Assembly: GCA_020344415.1 (NCBI GenBank)
Contig: CP070825.1
Span: 1,534,591 to 1,598,590, forward strand
DNA length: 64,000 nucleotides
Direction of reading: 5' to 3'
Source of the DNA: Candidatus Aminicenantota bacterium
GTDB taxonomy: Bacteria; Acidobacteriota; Aminicenantia; Aminicenantales; Aminicenantaceae
The position numbers were made by a program, and so were the translations under genes. The notes below the pieces were generated by a model. It did no database searches. It was not told the DNA's origin and saw only the letters and a list, made by a program, of their open reading frames with translations. Position 1 is the stretch's first letter; every line of letters begins with the position of its first letter. Shown piece after piece: positions 33,359-42,618 of this stretch.

Positions 33359-34820
33359 TGTTATTTGTCAATATTTTTTTTGTGATGATCTTATTTAAAA
33401 ATATAAATAGGCAGATTGCAACGGCCCATTGAATAAGGACAGTTCCGACACTGTAAGGAGAAAATACTCTGAGCCAGTTTTGAGGGTCATTATCGTAACA
33501 CTTCCAAAGCCACCATCCCAGCATGGCCAAAAACTGAAGAGGAAGAAGTATAGTGACAATTACATCAAACCATTTTCCCAGTTTTATCTTGCTGCCTGGC
33601 GTGGAGATGATTTCCTTCCGGAAATTTTTTGGCCCAAATTTGAGGACTGCAACCGTAAAGAAGAAGCCGCTCACTATTAATCCTACGCTCCAAACCCAAT
33701 CCTGGTTGTTAAAAACTCCCATGCTGATCGCTGAGGGAAGCCCGAGAAGGAATGCGCATACGGCTATCAGCATGACAGCTTTCTTTCTAGAAAATCCTGC
33801 ATCCATTAAAATCCGAGTATCAAGTTCTATCATGGATATTAGAGAAGAAAAGGCAGCAAAGGACAGCGCAAGAAAGAAGAGAGCCAGGAAGAAAGAGCCA
33901 GCAGGGATTCCTGAAAACAACTTAGGGATCCAGATAAAAGTCAGACCCTGATTATCTGCTTTCATCACTTCTTGGACCTTTTGTAGAGAAAACTCTTGCG
34001 TTGAAAAGAAGGAAAAAACAGTGGGGATAACAGCTACGGCTGCTAGGAGCGAGGCAAGATTATTTCCGAAACCAAGGGTTGTTGATGTCAGGACAGGGCT
34101 TTCTTTCTTATGAGTATAGACAGCGTAGGTGAGTATCAGTCCCCATCCTGCCCCAGTTGACCAGGCAGATTGAGTCAAGGCATTCAGCCAGACTTCATAA
34201 TCCTTCAATCTGGCGAGATTTGGGGAAAAAAGAAAATTTAGTCCCTCAAATGCAGAAGGAAGAGTTAATGAACGTACGCAAGCCACAATCAACAGAAAGA
34301 AGAGAGAAGGAATAAGGATTTTATTGGCTCTCTCTATTCCCTTAACAACGCCTGAATAAATGATAAAGGCGCCAATCCCTATGGCCGCGAGGTGAAAAAA
34401 AGCTGGTTCCCAAGAAGATGTAAAAGAAAGCCAGAATCCTTGGGAATCCTTCTTGATTAAGCCTTGAAAAGATGTTGCCAGGAAGTATTTTAGACACCAG
34501 CCTGTGACAACCGAATAATAGAACATGATCGCAGTGGTAACAAAAGCAACAAAAGTTCCCATCCAGGCAAAATTTTTGCCCATCATCTTCCCAAAAGACC
34601 CAATAACACCCAATCGTGTCTTCTTGCCGATGGATATTTCGATAATGAGGAGAGGAATAGACCATAAGAAGAGGAAAAGAAGCCAGGGAATCAAGAAGGA
34701 TCCTCCTCCTTGCTGAGAGACAATACGGGGAAAACGCCATATATTTCCCGTTCCCACAGCCATTCCTAAGCCTGCGAAAATTATAGCCCATCGAGATGAG
34801 AATAGTTCGTTTCTGTTCAT
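33348..34820 (-). CDS. Sodium-dependent neurotransmitter symporter family (NSS/SNF) transporter
   Basis: A 490-residue membrane protein with about 12 helices. The NSS signature is clear in the first helix (WAIIFAGLGMAVGTGNIWRFP), which contributes sodium and substrate sites. Bacterial members carry amino acids such as tryptophan, tyrosine, methionine or alanine. The overlapping MetS-like subunit suggests a MetP-type methionine/alanine importer, by analogy. Confidence 0.92.
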   Translation of the reverse strand: MNRNELFSSRWAIIFAGLGMAVGTGNIWRFPRIVSQQGGGSFLIPWLLFLFLWSIPLLIIEISIGKKTRLGVIGSFGKMMGKNFAWMGTFVAFVTTAIMFYYSVVTGWCLKYFLATSFQGLIKKDSQGFWLSFTSSWEPAFFHLAAIGIGAFIIYSGVVKGIERANKILIPSLFFLLIVACVRSLTLPSAFEGLNFLFSPNLARLKDYEVWLNALTQSAWSTGAGWGLILTYAVYTHKKESPVLTSTTLGFGNNLASLLAAVAVIPTVFSFFSTQEFSLQKVQEVMKADNQGLTFIWIPKLFSGIPAGSFFLALFFLALSFAAFSSLISMIELDTRILMDAGFSRKKAVMLIAVCAFLLGLPSAISMGVFNNQDWVWSVGLIVSGFFFTVAVLKFGPKNFRKEIISTPGSKIKLGKWFDVIVTILLPLQFLAMLGWWLWKCYDNDPQNWLRVFSPYSVGTVLIQWAVAICLFIFLNKIITKKILTNNNDS

Positions 34821-34845
34821 GGCTTCAAATTTATTAGTTCATACC

Positions 34846-35772
34846 CTATGGATTAAACACTAAAAAAGGATGAAGTCCATTTTTTTCAGGAACTTTTCTT
34901 GCCAGCGCCATAAGTTTTCCTTCTAAGCTAAATACCCTGAAAATTTTTTCTTCTTCATTAAATAGATCTGACGCCAGAGGTTCTTGCTCAAGGATTTTTA
35001 TGACGTTATCAGGGAAGATCATATTGCCATTTCTCGCCAAAACAGTGCCTGTTTCATCCAGTATGACTTTGGGGAATTCAGGAAGGAGTAATTCCATGGG
35101 GATGAGAAAGCTTTCTATTTTTCCTTCCTCGGTCAGTTTTTTTATTTTTTGTGTGCTGAAGCTCTCTTTGATATTGAAATTCCCCACTTCTGTTCTTTTC
35201 AGCGCAGAAAGGTGAGCTCCGCATCCCAGGCTTTGACCTAGATCATGAGCAAGGGATCGGATATATGTTCCTGAAGAGCATTTAACCCCAAAATCGAGGG
35301 AAGGGGGATTATATTTCTTCATTAGAAAATATTGGATGAAGACCTTACTCGATTTATATTTTAGATCCTTTTTTTCCCTGGCTAAAACATAAAGAGGTTT
35401 TCCCTTGTATTTCTTTGCCGAGAAAGGAGGAGCAATCTGATCAATTTCTCCTTCGAACTTTTTCATTGCTTCCAGAAGAGTATCTTTATCTGGAAATTCT
35501 TTTTTTTCTGACGAGACAGGCTCTCCTAAAGAGTCATATGTATCAGTGGAAATCCCTAATCTTATCTTTCCTTCATAGGTCTTATTCAATTTTGAAAAGA
35601 ATGGAAAAAGTCTCGTGGCCTTTCCCAGGGCAACCACCATCAAGCCTGTGGCCAAGGGGTCCAGGGTTCCGAAATGCCCGATTTTTTTGTAGCTTAAAAT
35701 ATCCCGTATTTTGACAACAATATCATGGGAAGTGAATTTTTGAGGTTTATGGACAAGGATAAGACCATCCAT
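34846..35772 (-). CDS. truB: tRNA pseudouridine-55 synthase
   Basis: A 308-residue enzyme that makes pseudouridine 55 in the T-loop of tRNAs. The active-site block HFGTLDPLATGLMVVALG holds the catalytic Asp, and SSGTYIRSLAHDLG is present. It is last of the nusA-infB-rbfA-type translation operon (31 bases after nrnA). Confidence 0.95.
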   Translation of the reverse strand: MDGLILVHKPQKFTSHDIVVKIRDILSYKKIGHFGTLDPLATGLMVVALGKATRLFPFFSKLNKTYEGKIRLGISTDTYDSLGEPVSSEKKEFPDKDTLLEAMKKFEGEIDQIAPPFSAKKYKGKPLYVLAREKKDLKYKSSKVFIQYFLMKKYNPPSLDFGVKCSSGTYIRSLAHDLGQSLGCGAHLSALKRTEVGNFNIKESFSTQKIKKLTEEGKIESFLIPMELLLPEFPKVILDETGTVLARNGNMIFPDNVIKILEQEPLASDLFNEEEKIFRVFSLEGKLMALARKVPEKNGLHPFLVFNP

Positions 35773-35803
35773 GACTCAATCAAAATTGATAAACACGTTT
35801 TAT

Positions 35804-36778
35804 TTAGATTTCTGTCTGTTTTTTTAATAAAGTGTCAACTTTTTCTGGAATTTCTTTCAGCAGTTTTTCGTATTTACCAGAGACTGTAAAGCCCGCCGCA
35901 TGGAGATGGCCACCCCCTCCAAATTTTTCAGCGATTAAGGCGGCATTGGCTGTATCTTTTGACCTTATGCTTATCCTGAACGTATCCTTACCCATCTCTT
36001 TGAAAAAAAGAACCATTTCTACGCCTTTGATAGAACGGGCTAAGGTTGTGATATCTTCAGTATCTATCTCTCTTAGGTTAAGAGATTGCAGGTTTTCTTT
36101 GAACATTGTAATAATGGCGATGTTGCCTTTTTTATTCATCTGTAAGGTTGAGAGCACCTGGCCTAAAAGCTTAATCTTTTCTGGAAGATTATTGTTAAAT
36201 AAACGATCGGAGACTTTGATCGGGTCAGCGCCCTGGTTGACCAATTTATAGCAAACTCCAAGTGATTTCGCTGTTGTGTTGGAAAACTGGAATGATCCTG
36301 TATCTGAGACTATGGCGCTATATAGATGGTTGGCTATCTGAGGGGTAAATTGTATGCCTAATTTTTCTCCCAGTTCATAGACCATTTCTCCAACCGCAGA
36401 TGCATTAGGATCGACCCAATTAATGTCTGCATAGTAATCGTTGGAATGATGATGGTCTATATTAACTTTAAAATAATTATCCAAACTCTTTTGCCCAGAA
36501 CGAGAGACGTTGGCACATTCAAGGAGGATGATCATATCAAAAGGTTGGGAAGGGACCTCTCCGATCTGAATTTTTTCGATATCAGGGAAATGGTTAAAAG
36601 GGAAAGGAATATTGTCTCTGTTAATAATTGTCACTTCTTTGCTCAAGAGTTCTCCCATGAATGATAGAGCAAGGCTGGTACATATTGAATCGCCGTCCGG
36701 TCTCAAATGGGAAGTGATGACTATTCGATTGCTTTCGATGATTTTTTTGCTGATTAGGCTAGCGGGATCATTTCTCAT
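35804..36778 (-). CDS. nrnA: DHH-family phosphoesterase, NrnA-like nanoRNase/pAp phosphatase
   Basis: A 324-residue two-domain phosphoesterase. It has the DHH motifs RPDGDS and the literal DHHHS, and the DHHA1 motif GGGGHLHAAGF. NrnA degrades short oligoribonucleotides and 3'-phosphoadenosine 5'-phosphate. Its start overlaps rbfA by 11 bases, and truB follows. This position within the rbfA-truB block occurs in many bacteria. Confidence 0.9.
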   Translation of the reverse strand: MRNDPASLISKKIIESNRIVITSHLRPDGDSICTSLALSFMGELLSKEVTIINRDNIPFPFNHFPDIEKIQIGEVPSQPFDMIILLECANVSRSGQKSLDNYFKVNIDHHHSNDYYADINWVDPNASAVGEMVYELGEKLGIQFTPQIANHLYSAIVSDTGSFQFSNTTAKSLGVCYKLVNQGADPIKVSDRLFNNNLPEKIKLLGQVLSTLQMNKKGNIAIITMFKENLQSLNLREIDTEDITTLARSIKGVEMVLFFKEMGKDTFRISIRSKDTANAALIAEKFGGGGHLHAAGFTVSGKYEKLLKEIPEKVDTLLKKQTEI

Positions 36779-37118
36779 TTTTTTTGATTTTCTTTATCGC
36801 ACTATCTATTCTTTCTTCGTATTCTATCAATGGATCCGGAGAAAAAATAAGCATTGGATTATACTTTAATTTTACTTTAGAGGCAATAGATTTTCTTAGA
36901 TGGCCTTTTCTAGCCTCTAGGCGCTCGAGAATTGTCTCTTTTTTTTCACTTCCAAAGACGCTGAAGTAGATATAGGCATTTTTGAGGTCACTACTCATTT
37001 CAACCCTAGTAACAGTGATCAAACATGAAGAGAAATCTTGAATTTCTTCTACAAGGAGACGGCCTATCTCCTCTTTTATTAAACTCCCTACTCTTTTTTG
37101 TCTTCGAGTTACGTTCAT
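36768..37118 (-). CDS. rbfA: Ribosome-binding factor A
   Basis: A 116-residue KH-fold protein needed for maturation of the 30S subunit. Recognised by RRQKRVGSLIKEEIGRLL and the LKNAYIYFSVFG block, and by its place after infB. Confidence 0.92.
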   Translation of the reverse strand: MNVTRRQKRVGSLIKEEIGRLLVEEIQDFSSCLITVTRVEMSSDLKNAYIYFSVFGSEKKETILERLEARKGHLRKSIASKVKLKYNPMLIFSPDPLIEYEERIDSAIKKIKKNEK

Positions 37119-37143
37119 TTTATCATCATTTATAAGATCAAAC

Positions 37144-37217
37144 TGTCATTGTGAGCGAAGCTTGATGATTCTACCCCCTACAATTACATGTGGGTTTGAT
37201 GAATCAAACTTCTACAA
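37144..37217. repeat. Composite dispersed repeat upstream of rbfA
   Basis: TGTCATTGTGAGCGAAGC resembles the common bacterial TCATTGCGAGCGAAGC repeat. It is joined to a tract with a perfect palindrome GTTTGAT-GA-ATCAAAC (37194-37209). This fills the ylxP-rbfA gap. Confidence 0.5.
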
Positions 37218-37227
37218 TATGGCTTGT

Positions 37228-37509
37228 CTAGAGGTAATGGATTTGGCAATCCAAGATTTCTCCTGCTATATTATCCTCTGCTTCTCCAATGATTTTGTTC
37301 AATACACTTTCAACGAGTCTTTTTTGGCTGTTGAGAGTAACTATTCCGATTTTTGTCCTTTGCCATTTGTTCTGGAAATCGAGCTCGGCAAATGCCACGT
37401 TGTATTTTCTCTTTACTCTGTCTTTAAAACTATTCAATATCTTTCTCTTTTCCTTTAGAGAATGAGAATAAGGGAAGTGAATTTCAAGAGATAGAAATCC
37501 AATGATCAT
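37228..37509 (-). CDS. DUF503 family protein (YlxP)
   Basis: A 93-residue protein with the family start MIIGFLSLEIHFPYSHSLKEKR and VAFAELD. It is placed between infB and rbfA as in B. subtilis ylxP. The function is unknown, though it is consistently linked to ribosome biogenesis genes. Confidence 0.88.
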   Translation of the reverse strand: MIIGFLSLEIHFPYSHSLKEKRKILNSFKDRVKRKYNVAFAELDFQNKWQRTKIGIVTLNSQKRLVESVLNKIIGEAEDNIAGEILDCQIHYL

Positions 37510-37523
37510 CGCAGATTTGGGAG

Positions 37524-39326
37524 TTATTCAGGCTTTACCTTTTCAGTAGTGAATACCTCTATAACGTCGCCTTCTTGAATATCTTTAAATTTTTCAAGCC
37601 CAATACCACATTCATAATCTTTAGTCACTTCAGTGACATTTTCCTTTATATGCTTAAGTGATGAAATCCGGCCCTTATGGATAACTTCACCGTCTCTAAT
37701 TATCCTTGCTTCTGCGTTTCGGGTTATTTTGCCATCGGTAACAAAGCAGCCTGCAATAACCCCTACCCTAGGAATCTGAAAAATCCTTCGGATCTCAGCC
37801 TTACCAAGGTAAGTTTCCTTGAGGATAGGTTCTAGCAATCCGCTCAGGGCTTTCTTAATATCTTCGGTTAATTGATAAATAACGTTGTAGATTCTGATTT
37901 CAACATTCTCATCTCTCGCCATATCCAGGATCTTTTGGCTTGGCTTTGTATTATAGCCGATGATGATGGCATTTGAAGCCGATGCCAGGAGGATATCGGA
38001 TTCTGTGATTTGCCCTGAAGCGAAATGGATGATTTTTATTTTGACTTCCTCGATACTTAGATTAGGCAAAATATCGGTGAGAGTATCTACGGATCCTTGA
38101 ACATCGGTCTTTATGACAAGAGGGAGCTCCTTGACCTCTCCTTCTTCGATTTTTTTGAAAAGATCATCCAACGTGAGATGTTCAGGTCGTGGCGCTTCTT
38201 CTTTTTTTATTTGAGAACGTCTGTAAGATGAGATTTGTTTGGCTGTATCAATATTGGCAACAACCTGAAAAAGATTTCCAGCTTCAGGTACGTCTGAAAA
38301 GCCAAGGATCTCAACAGGTACGGAAGGCTCTGCTTTCTTTAACGCCTTTCCGCTTTCATCAAAAAGTGCCTTGGTTTTTCCGTAGCGTGTTCCGGAAATA
38401 AAGGCTTCTCCTTGTTTGAGAATGCCGTGCTGAATAATAACTGCAGCCATAGGACCTTTTTGAGCGTCCAGGCGTGCTTCTAAAATTGCACCCTGAGCTT
38501 TTACCTTGGGATTACATTTGATCTCTATGACATCGCTCAGAAGGAGGATCATCTCCAGAAGCTCATTAAGGTTTGTTTTTTCCTTTGCTGACACCTCTAC
38601 ACTGATGATTTCTCCACCCCAATCTTCCACCAGAAGTCCTTCCTTTGATAACTGCTGTTTGGTTTTATCAATGTCAGCTTCGGGTTTGTCGATTTTGTTA
38701 ATAGCCACGAGAATGGGTATGCCTGCAGCTTTAGCATGGTTGATGGCTTCTTTTGTTTGAGGCATAACACCGTCATCTGCTGCAACAACCAGAACGACTA
38801 TATCAGTTAATTTTGCCCCTCGAGCTCTTAACTGAGTGAAGGCTTCGTGGCCAGGCGTATCGACAAATGTGATTGGACGTGCGTTGTGAAAAACTCTATA
38901 AGCACCGATATGTTGAGTAATTCCTCCAGATTCCCTCTCTACCAGGTTTGATTCTCTGATGGCATCCAAGAGTGTTGTTTTGCCGTGGTCGACATGGCCC
39001 ATTATCGTGACGACCGGAGGTTTTGGGACCAATTCTTCTTTGGCGCTTTCTGCCTGTTGTAGAATTTCTTTCTCTATGGTAATCAATTCAATCACAAGGC
39101 CAAGCTCTTCAGAAATAAGCTTGGCAAGAGGCTCATTGATCACATCATTTACACTTATGCTGTATCCCTGTTCTTTTAGCTTCTCGATAATGTCTTTAGC
39201 CTTAATTCCTATTTTTTCTGAGAATTCTTTTGGAGTGGAGCCCTCTCTGAGCGTGATTTTTTTTGGCGAAGCTTTAGTGGCTTTGCCTTTTGGTTTGGCC
39301 TTTTTTTCTTTTTCCTTTTTTACCAT
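37524..39326 (-). CDS. infB: Translation initiation factor IF-2
   Basis: A 600-residue GTPase that loads fMet-tRNA on the 30S subunit. It has a short lysine-rich start, one IF2N domain (about 30-85), and G motifs GHVDHGKTT, DTPGHEAF and NKID, then domains III and IV. The N-terminal part is much shorter than in E. coli (890). ATG 39326 (MVKKEKEKK) is more typical than the in-frame TTG at 39350; neither has a strong ribosome site. It follows nusA by about 40 bases. Confidence 0.96.
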   Translation of the reverse strand: MVKKEKEKKAKPKGKATKASPKKITLREGSTPKEFSEKIGIKAKDIIEKLKEQGYSISVNDVINEPLAKLISEELGLVIELITIEKEILQQAESAKEELVPKPPVVTIMGHVDHGKTTLLDAIRESNLVERESGGITQHIGAYRVFHNARPITFVDTPGHEAFTQLRARGAKLTDIVVLVVAADDGVMPQTKEAINHAKAAGIPILVAINKIDKPEADIDKTKQQLSKEGLLVEDWGGEIISVEVSAKEKTNLNELLEMILLLSDVIEIKCNPKVKAQGAILEARLDAQKGPMAAVIIQHGILKQGEAFISGTRYGKTKALFDESGKALKKAEPSVPVEILGFSDVPEAGNLFQVVANIDTAKQISSYRRSQIKKEEAPRPEHLTLDDLFKKIEEGEVKELPLVIKTDVQGSVDTLTDILPNLSIEEVKIKIIHFASGQITESDILLASASNAIIIGYNTKPSQKILDMARDENVEIRIYNVIYQLTEDIKKALSGLLEPILKETYLGKAEIRRIFQIPRVGVIAGCFVTDGKITRNAEARIIRDGEVIHKGRISSLKHIKENVTEVTKDYECGIGLEKFKDIQEGDVIEVFTTEKVKPE

Positions 39327-39368
39327 GATTTGCGAGTTAATGTATCTCAAAAATTAAATTATTAAAAC

Positions 39369-40397
39369 CTATTCTTGTTTGATTTCAATCTTCCAGTCAA
39401 CGAGTCTCGACGCAAGCCTGACATTGGTTCCCTTTTTCCCGATCGCAAGAGAGAGTTGGTCTTTTGAGACAATCGCTTGAAGAATTTTTTCATTTTTATT
39501 AAGAATGAAGATTTTATCCACTTTCGCTGGATTTAAAGCTGTTTTAGCAAACGTTAGCGGATTTTCTGACCATTCGATGATATCTATTTTCTCTCCCTTC
39601 AATTCACTGCTTATGGCCATAACTCTATTTCCTTTGACTCCTATGCATGCTCCGATTGGATCTATGTCTTTCTCCTTTGTCACAACTGCAACCTTTGCTC
39701 TCTCTCCAGGCTGACGGACGATATTCTTTATTTCAATGTTTTCGTTCGCTATCTCTGGGATTTCTAATTCTAGGAGTTTAGCTGAAAATTTTGGGTTTGT
39801 CCTGGAAACGGTGATTTGGGGTCCTTTGTTTTCTTTCCGAACTTGAATAATCACGGCCCTTATTCTATCTCCTCTTTTGAATTCTTCATTTTTCAATTTT
39901 TCTCGATAGGGAAGAAGCATATCGGTTTTATCCATCTCAAGGATCATGTTGTTATTTAATTCAAATCTTCTCAAAACACCTGTGATAATTTCCCCTAATA
40001 GTGGAGCGAAATGATCGTATGCTTTTTCTTGTTCTGCATCCCGAACTTTTTGAAAAATGATTTGTTTGGCAGCTTGTGCAGCAATGCGGCCTAACATATC
40101 TGAGGGGAGATCGATTTCAATCGATTCTCCGACCGAAGCAGAAGGGGAAATTTTTTTTGCATCTTCAAGGGAGATTTCAGTCGCTAGATCATTTGGTTTT
40201 TCATTCACTCTCATGACAGTATATACTCTTAGTTCGCCCTTTTCAGGAAGAAAAGAGATGTTTATCTTTTCATTGTGGGTAAAGTATTTGGAAGAGGCGG
40301 CTTTAAGGGATTCTACGATGGCATTGATGATGACGGCTGCATCTACTCCTCTTTCTCTGCTGAGCTGCTGAATAGTATTCCACACGTTGATCTTCAT
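39369..40397 (-). CDS. nusA: Transcription termination/antitermination factor NusA
   Basis: A 342-residue NusA with an N-terminal RNAP-binding domain, an S1 domain (GEIITGVLRRFELNNNMILEM) and two KH domains (IGACIGVKGNRVMAISSELKGEKIDII, then LAIGKKGTNVRLASRL). It lacks the C-terminal acidic repeats, as many bacteria do. It leads the operon behind a near-consensus promoter. The usual upstream rimP and the downstream ylxR are absent here. Confidence 0.96.
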   Translation of the reverse strand: MKINVWNTIQQLSRERGVDAAVIINAIVESLKAASSKYFTHNEKINISFLPEKGELRVYTVMRVNEKPNDLATEISLEDAKKISPSASVGESIEIDLPSDMLGRIAAQAAKQIIFQKVRDAEQEKAYDHFAPLLGEIITGVLRRFELNNNMILEMDKTDMLLPYREKLKNEEFKRGDRIRAVIIQVRKENKGPQITVSRTNPKFSAKLLELEIPEIANENIEIKNIVRQPGERAKVAVVTKEKDIDPIGACIGVKGNRVMAISSELKGEKIDIIEWSENPLTFAKTALNPAKVDKIFILNKNEKILQAIVSKDQLSLAIGKKGTNVRLASRLVDWKIEIKQE

Positions 40398-40439
40398 CTT
40401 TTTGCCTCAATTTAAACGCCAACAAGCTAAAGAGCGAGA

Positions 40440-40468
40440 ATTATAACTAAAATAAAGAAGAATATCAA
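40440..40468 (-). promoter_or_regulatory. Strong promoter for the nusA-infB operon
   Basis: Minus-strand TTGATA (40463-40468), 17 bases, TATAAT (40440-40445), about 42 bases before nusA. Confidence 0.75.
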
Positions 40469-40490
40469 ATAGTAAAAGGGGATGTTCCCA

Positions 40491-42482
40491 TTACATGATT
40501 AGAGGAGCAAAAACAAGGCTGACTACAGCCATAAGCTTGATAAGGATATTCATAGAAGGCCCAGACGTATCTTTTAGCGGGTCGCCGACTGTATCTCCTA
40601 TCACAGCAGCGGCATGAATTTCTGTCCCTTTTCCGCCTAAATTTCCTTCTTCGATCCATTTTTTAGCGTTGTCCCAGGCTGCTCCTGCATTGGCCATGAA
40701 TATTCCCAAGAGAACTCCAGTAGAAGTCGCGCCGGCCAAAAAGCCTCCCAGAGATTCAGGCCCGATCAAGAATCCAATAAGGAGTGGGGTTATCACAGCC
40801 AGTAGGCCGGGCAGAATCATTTCGGCCAAAGCACCTCGAGTCACGATATCTATGCATCGATTAGAATCAGGTTTGGCCTTTCCTTCCATTAGTCCTTTTA
40901 TTTCTTTGAATTGCCTTCTTATCTCAACGACCATTTTATCACCCGTTTTTCCCACTGCTTTGATCGTAAGAGAGGCAATAACAAAAGGCATGAGCGCGCC
41001 AATGAGCAGACCTATGACTGTATCAACATTGGTTAGGCTAATCTTGAGTATATCTTTGCCTGCTTTTTCTAGATAGGAATTTACTGTGTTTTGGTAGGCA
41101 GAGAAAAGAGCAAGAGCTGTTAGAGCGGCTGAGCCTATCGCAAATCCCTTGCCAATGGCTGCTGTTGTATTGCCCAACGCGTCAAGTTTATCAGTGATTT
41201 TCCTGATATTCGGTCCGGCTTTGGACATTTCAGCGATTCCTCCAGCATTATCCGCAATAGGTCCGTAGGAGTCTGTGGACATGACAATCCCGATAGTTGC
41301 CAGCATTCCTACTGCTGAAAGAGCTATACCATAAAGCCCTGCTAATTTATAAGAGACGAAAATAGCAGCCGCAATAGTAAGTAGAGGAAGGATTGTACTC
41401 TGAAAGCCTACGGCTAAGCCTGTGATTATAGTGGGAGCGCTTCCCGTCTGAGCCCTTCTTGCAATTGTTTTAACCGGGGGGCCAGAAGTAAAATATTCGC
41501 TTTCTAAGCCTATCAAGACTCCGGCGATCATTCCACTCAGAACTGCCCAGAATACACCCAGGTCATCTAGAATGAGCTTTATGGAGAAGAAGGCTCCGGC
41601 CAAGAATAAAATTCCACTGATATAATAGGCATTCCTCAGGGCAGATTGAGGATTGATGTTCTTCAAAATATTGATGGAGAATACTCCGATAACAGAACTA
41701 ATAAGACCAATCACAATCAGAAAAAGAGGAAGGGACATATGATTCAGGGCGGGGCTCATGGTCGAGCCGATGGCCATTGATGCGATGACAGAGCCAACAT
41801 AAGATTCAAACAAGTCCGCTCCCATCCCTGCTGTGTCCCCCACATTGTCGCCGACATTGTCAGCAATGACTCCAGGATTTCGAGGATCATCCTCAGGTAT
41901 ACCAGCCTCAACTTTTCCAACAAGGTCTGCACCTATATCTGCACTTTTTGTGTAAATTCCGCCTCCGACTCTGGCAAAAAGAGCCACTGAGCTTGCACCC
42001 ATAGCAAAGCCATTAATGATCAATGGGTCTTTTGTGAAAATATAGAAAATTCCAATCCCCGCAACTCCCAAGGCTGCCACTGAGATTCCCATTACAGCTC
42101 CTCCCTGGAAAGCAATGGTGAGGGCCAAAGGTGTTCCACCAGTTATGGCTCCCTGGGTAGCCCGGACTGCAGAACGGGTAGAGCCTTTCATGCCGATATA
42201 ACCTGCAAACATGGAACAAGATGCTCCTGTCAAAAAAGCAAGACTGGTATAGATTGAGAAGAGCTTCCAGAGAACAATAAAAATGACGACAACGAAAATT
42301 GATATATAGATATACTCTCTTTTCAAAAAGACCATGGCTCCAGAATGAACGGCTTCTGCAATTTCGTTCATGATTTCGTTTCCCTTGGGATATCTCTTGA
42401 TAAAAAAGTATAAGAGCAGAGCAAAAAAGAGCCCAAGAAAGCCGAAGATAGATGAATAAGGAACCAAATCTAGTATTTCCAT
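40491..42482 (-). CDS. hppA: Membrane-bound ion-pumping pyrophosphatase, potassium-dependent type
   Basis: A 663-residue M-PPase with about 16 membrane helices. It hydrolyses pyrophosphate and pumps protons or sodium. The catalytic blocks [20 protein letters not shown] and [20 protein letters not shown] are intact. The segment [18 protein letters not shown] carries Ala, not Lys, at the potassium-determining position (GNTTKA in independent forms), which marks the potassium-dependent subfamily. Whether H+ or Na+ is pumped is not clear by eye. It has its own strong promoter. Confidence 0.95.
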   Translation of the reverse strand: MEILDLVPYSSIFGFLGLFFALLLYFFIKRYPKGNEIMNEIAEAVHSGAMVFLKREYIYISIFVVVIFIVLWKLFSIYTSLAFLTGASCSMFAGYIGMKGSTRSAVRATQGAITGGTPLALTIAFQGGAVMGISVAALGVAGIGIFYIFTKDPLIINGFAMGASSVALFARVGGGIYTKSADIGADLVGKVEAGIPEDDPRNPGVIADNVGDNVGDTAGMGADLFESYVGSVIASMAIGSTMSPALNHMSLPLFLIVIGLISSVIGVFSINILKNINPQSALRNAYYISGILFLAGAFFSIKLILDDLGVFWAVLSGMIAGVLIGLESEYFTSGPPVKTIARRAQTGSAPTIITGLAVGFQSTILPLLTIAAAIFVSYKLAGLYGIALSAVGMLATIGIVMSTDSYGPIADNAGGIAEMSKAGPNIRKITDKLDALGNTTAAIGKGFAIGSAALTALALFSAYQNTVNSYLEKAGKDILKISLTNVDTVIGLLIGALMPFVIASLTIKAVGKTGDKMVVEIRRQFKEIKGLMEGKAKPDSNRCIDIVTRGALAEMILPGLLAVITPLLIGFLIGPESLGGFLAGATSTGVLLGIFMANAGAAWDNAKKWIEEGNLGGKGTEIHAAAVIGDTVGDPLKDTSGPSMNILIKLMAVVSLVFAPLIM

Positions 42483-42513
42483 GGGTTACTTCCTCTAAAA
42501 AAATTTAAATCGA

Positions 42514-42542
42514 TGTATAACACAAAACAGTCCATTTTGCAA
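42514..42542 (-). promoter_or_regulatory. Promoter for the membrane pyrophosphatase
   Basis: Minus-strand TTGCAA (42537-42542), 17 bases, TATACA (42514-42519), about 30 bases before hppA. Confidence 0.6.
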
Positions 42543-42568
42543 TTTTTCAAGAGAAAAGGATCACTACA

Positions 42569-42593
42569 CTCTCTTCAATCGCTCGTGATGACG
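42569..42593. repeat. Short dispersed repeat (CTCTxTTCAATCGCT type)
   Basis: Closely similar to 2600-2624. Lies between miaB and hppA. Confidence 0.4.
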
Positions 42594-42618
42594 TAGTTCC
42601 CCACCGCTATTTGATAAT

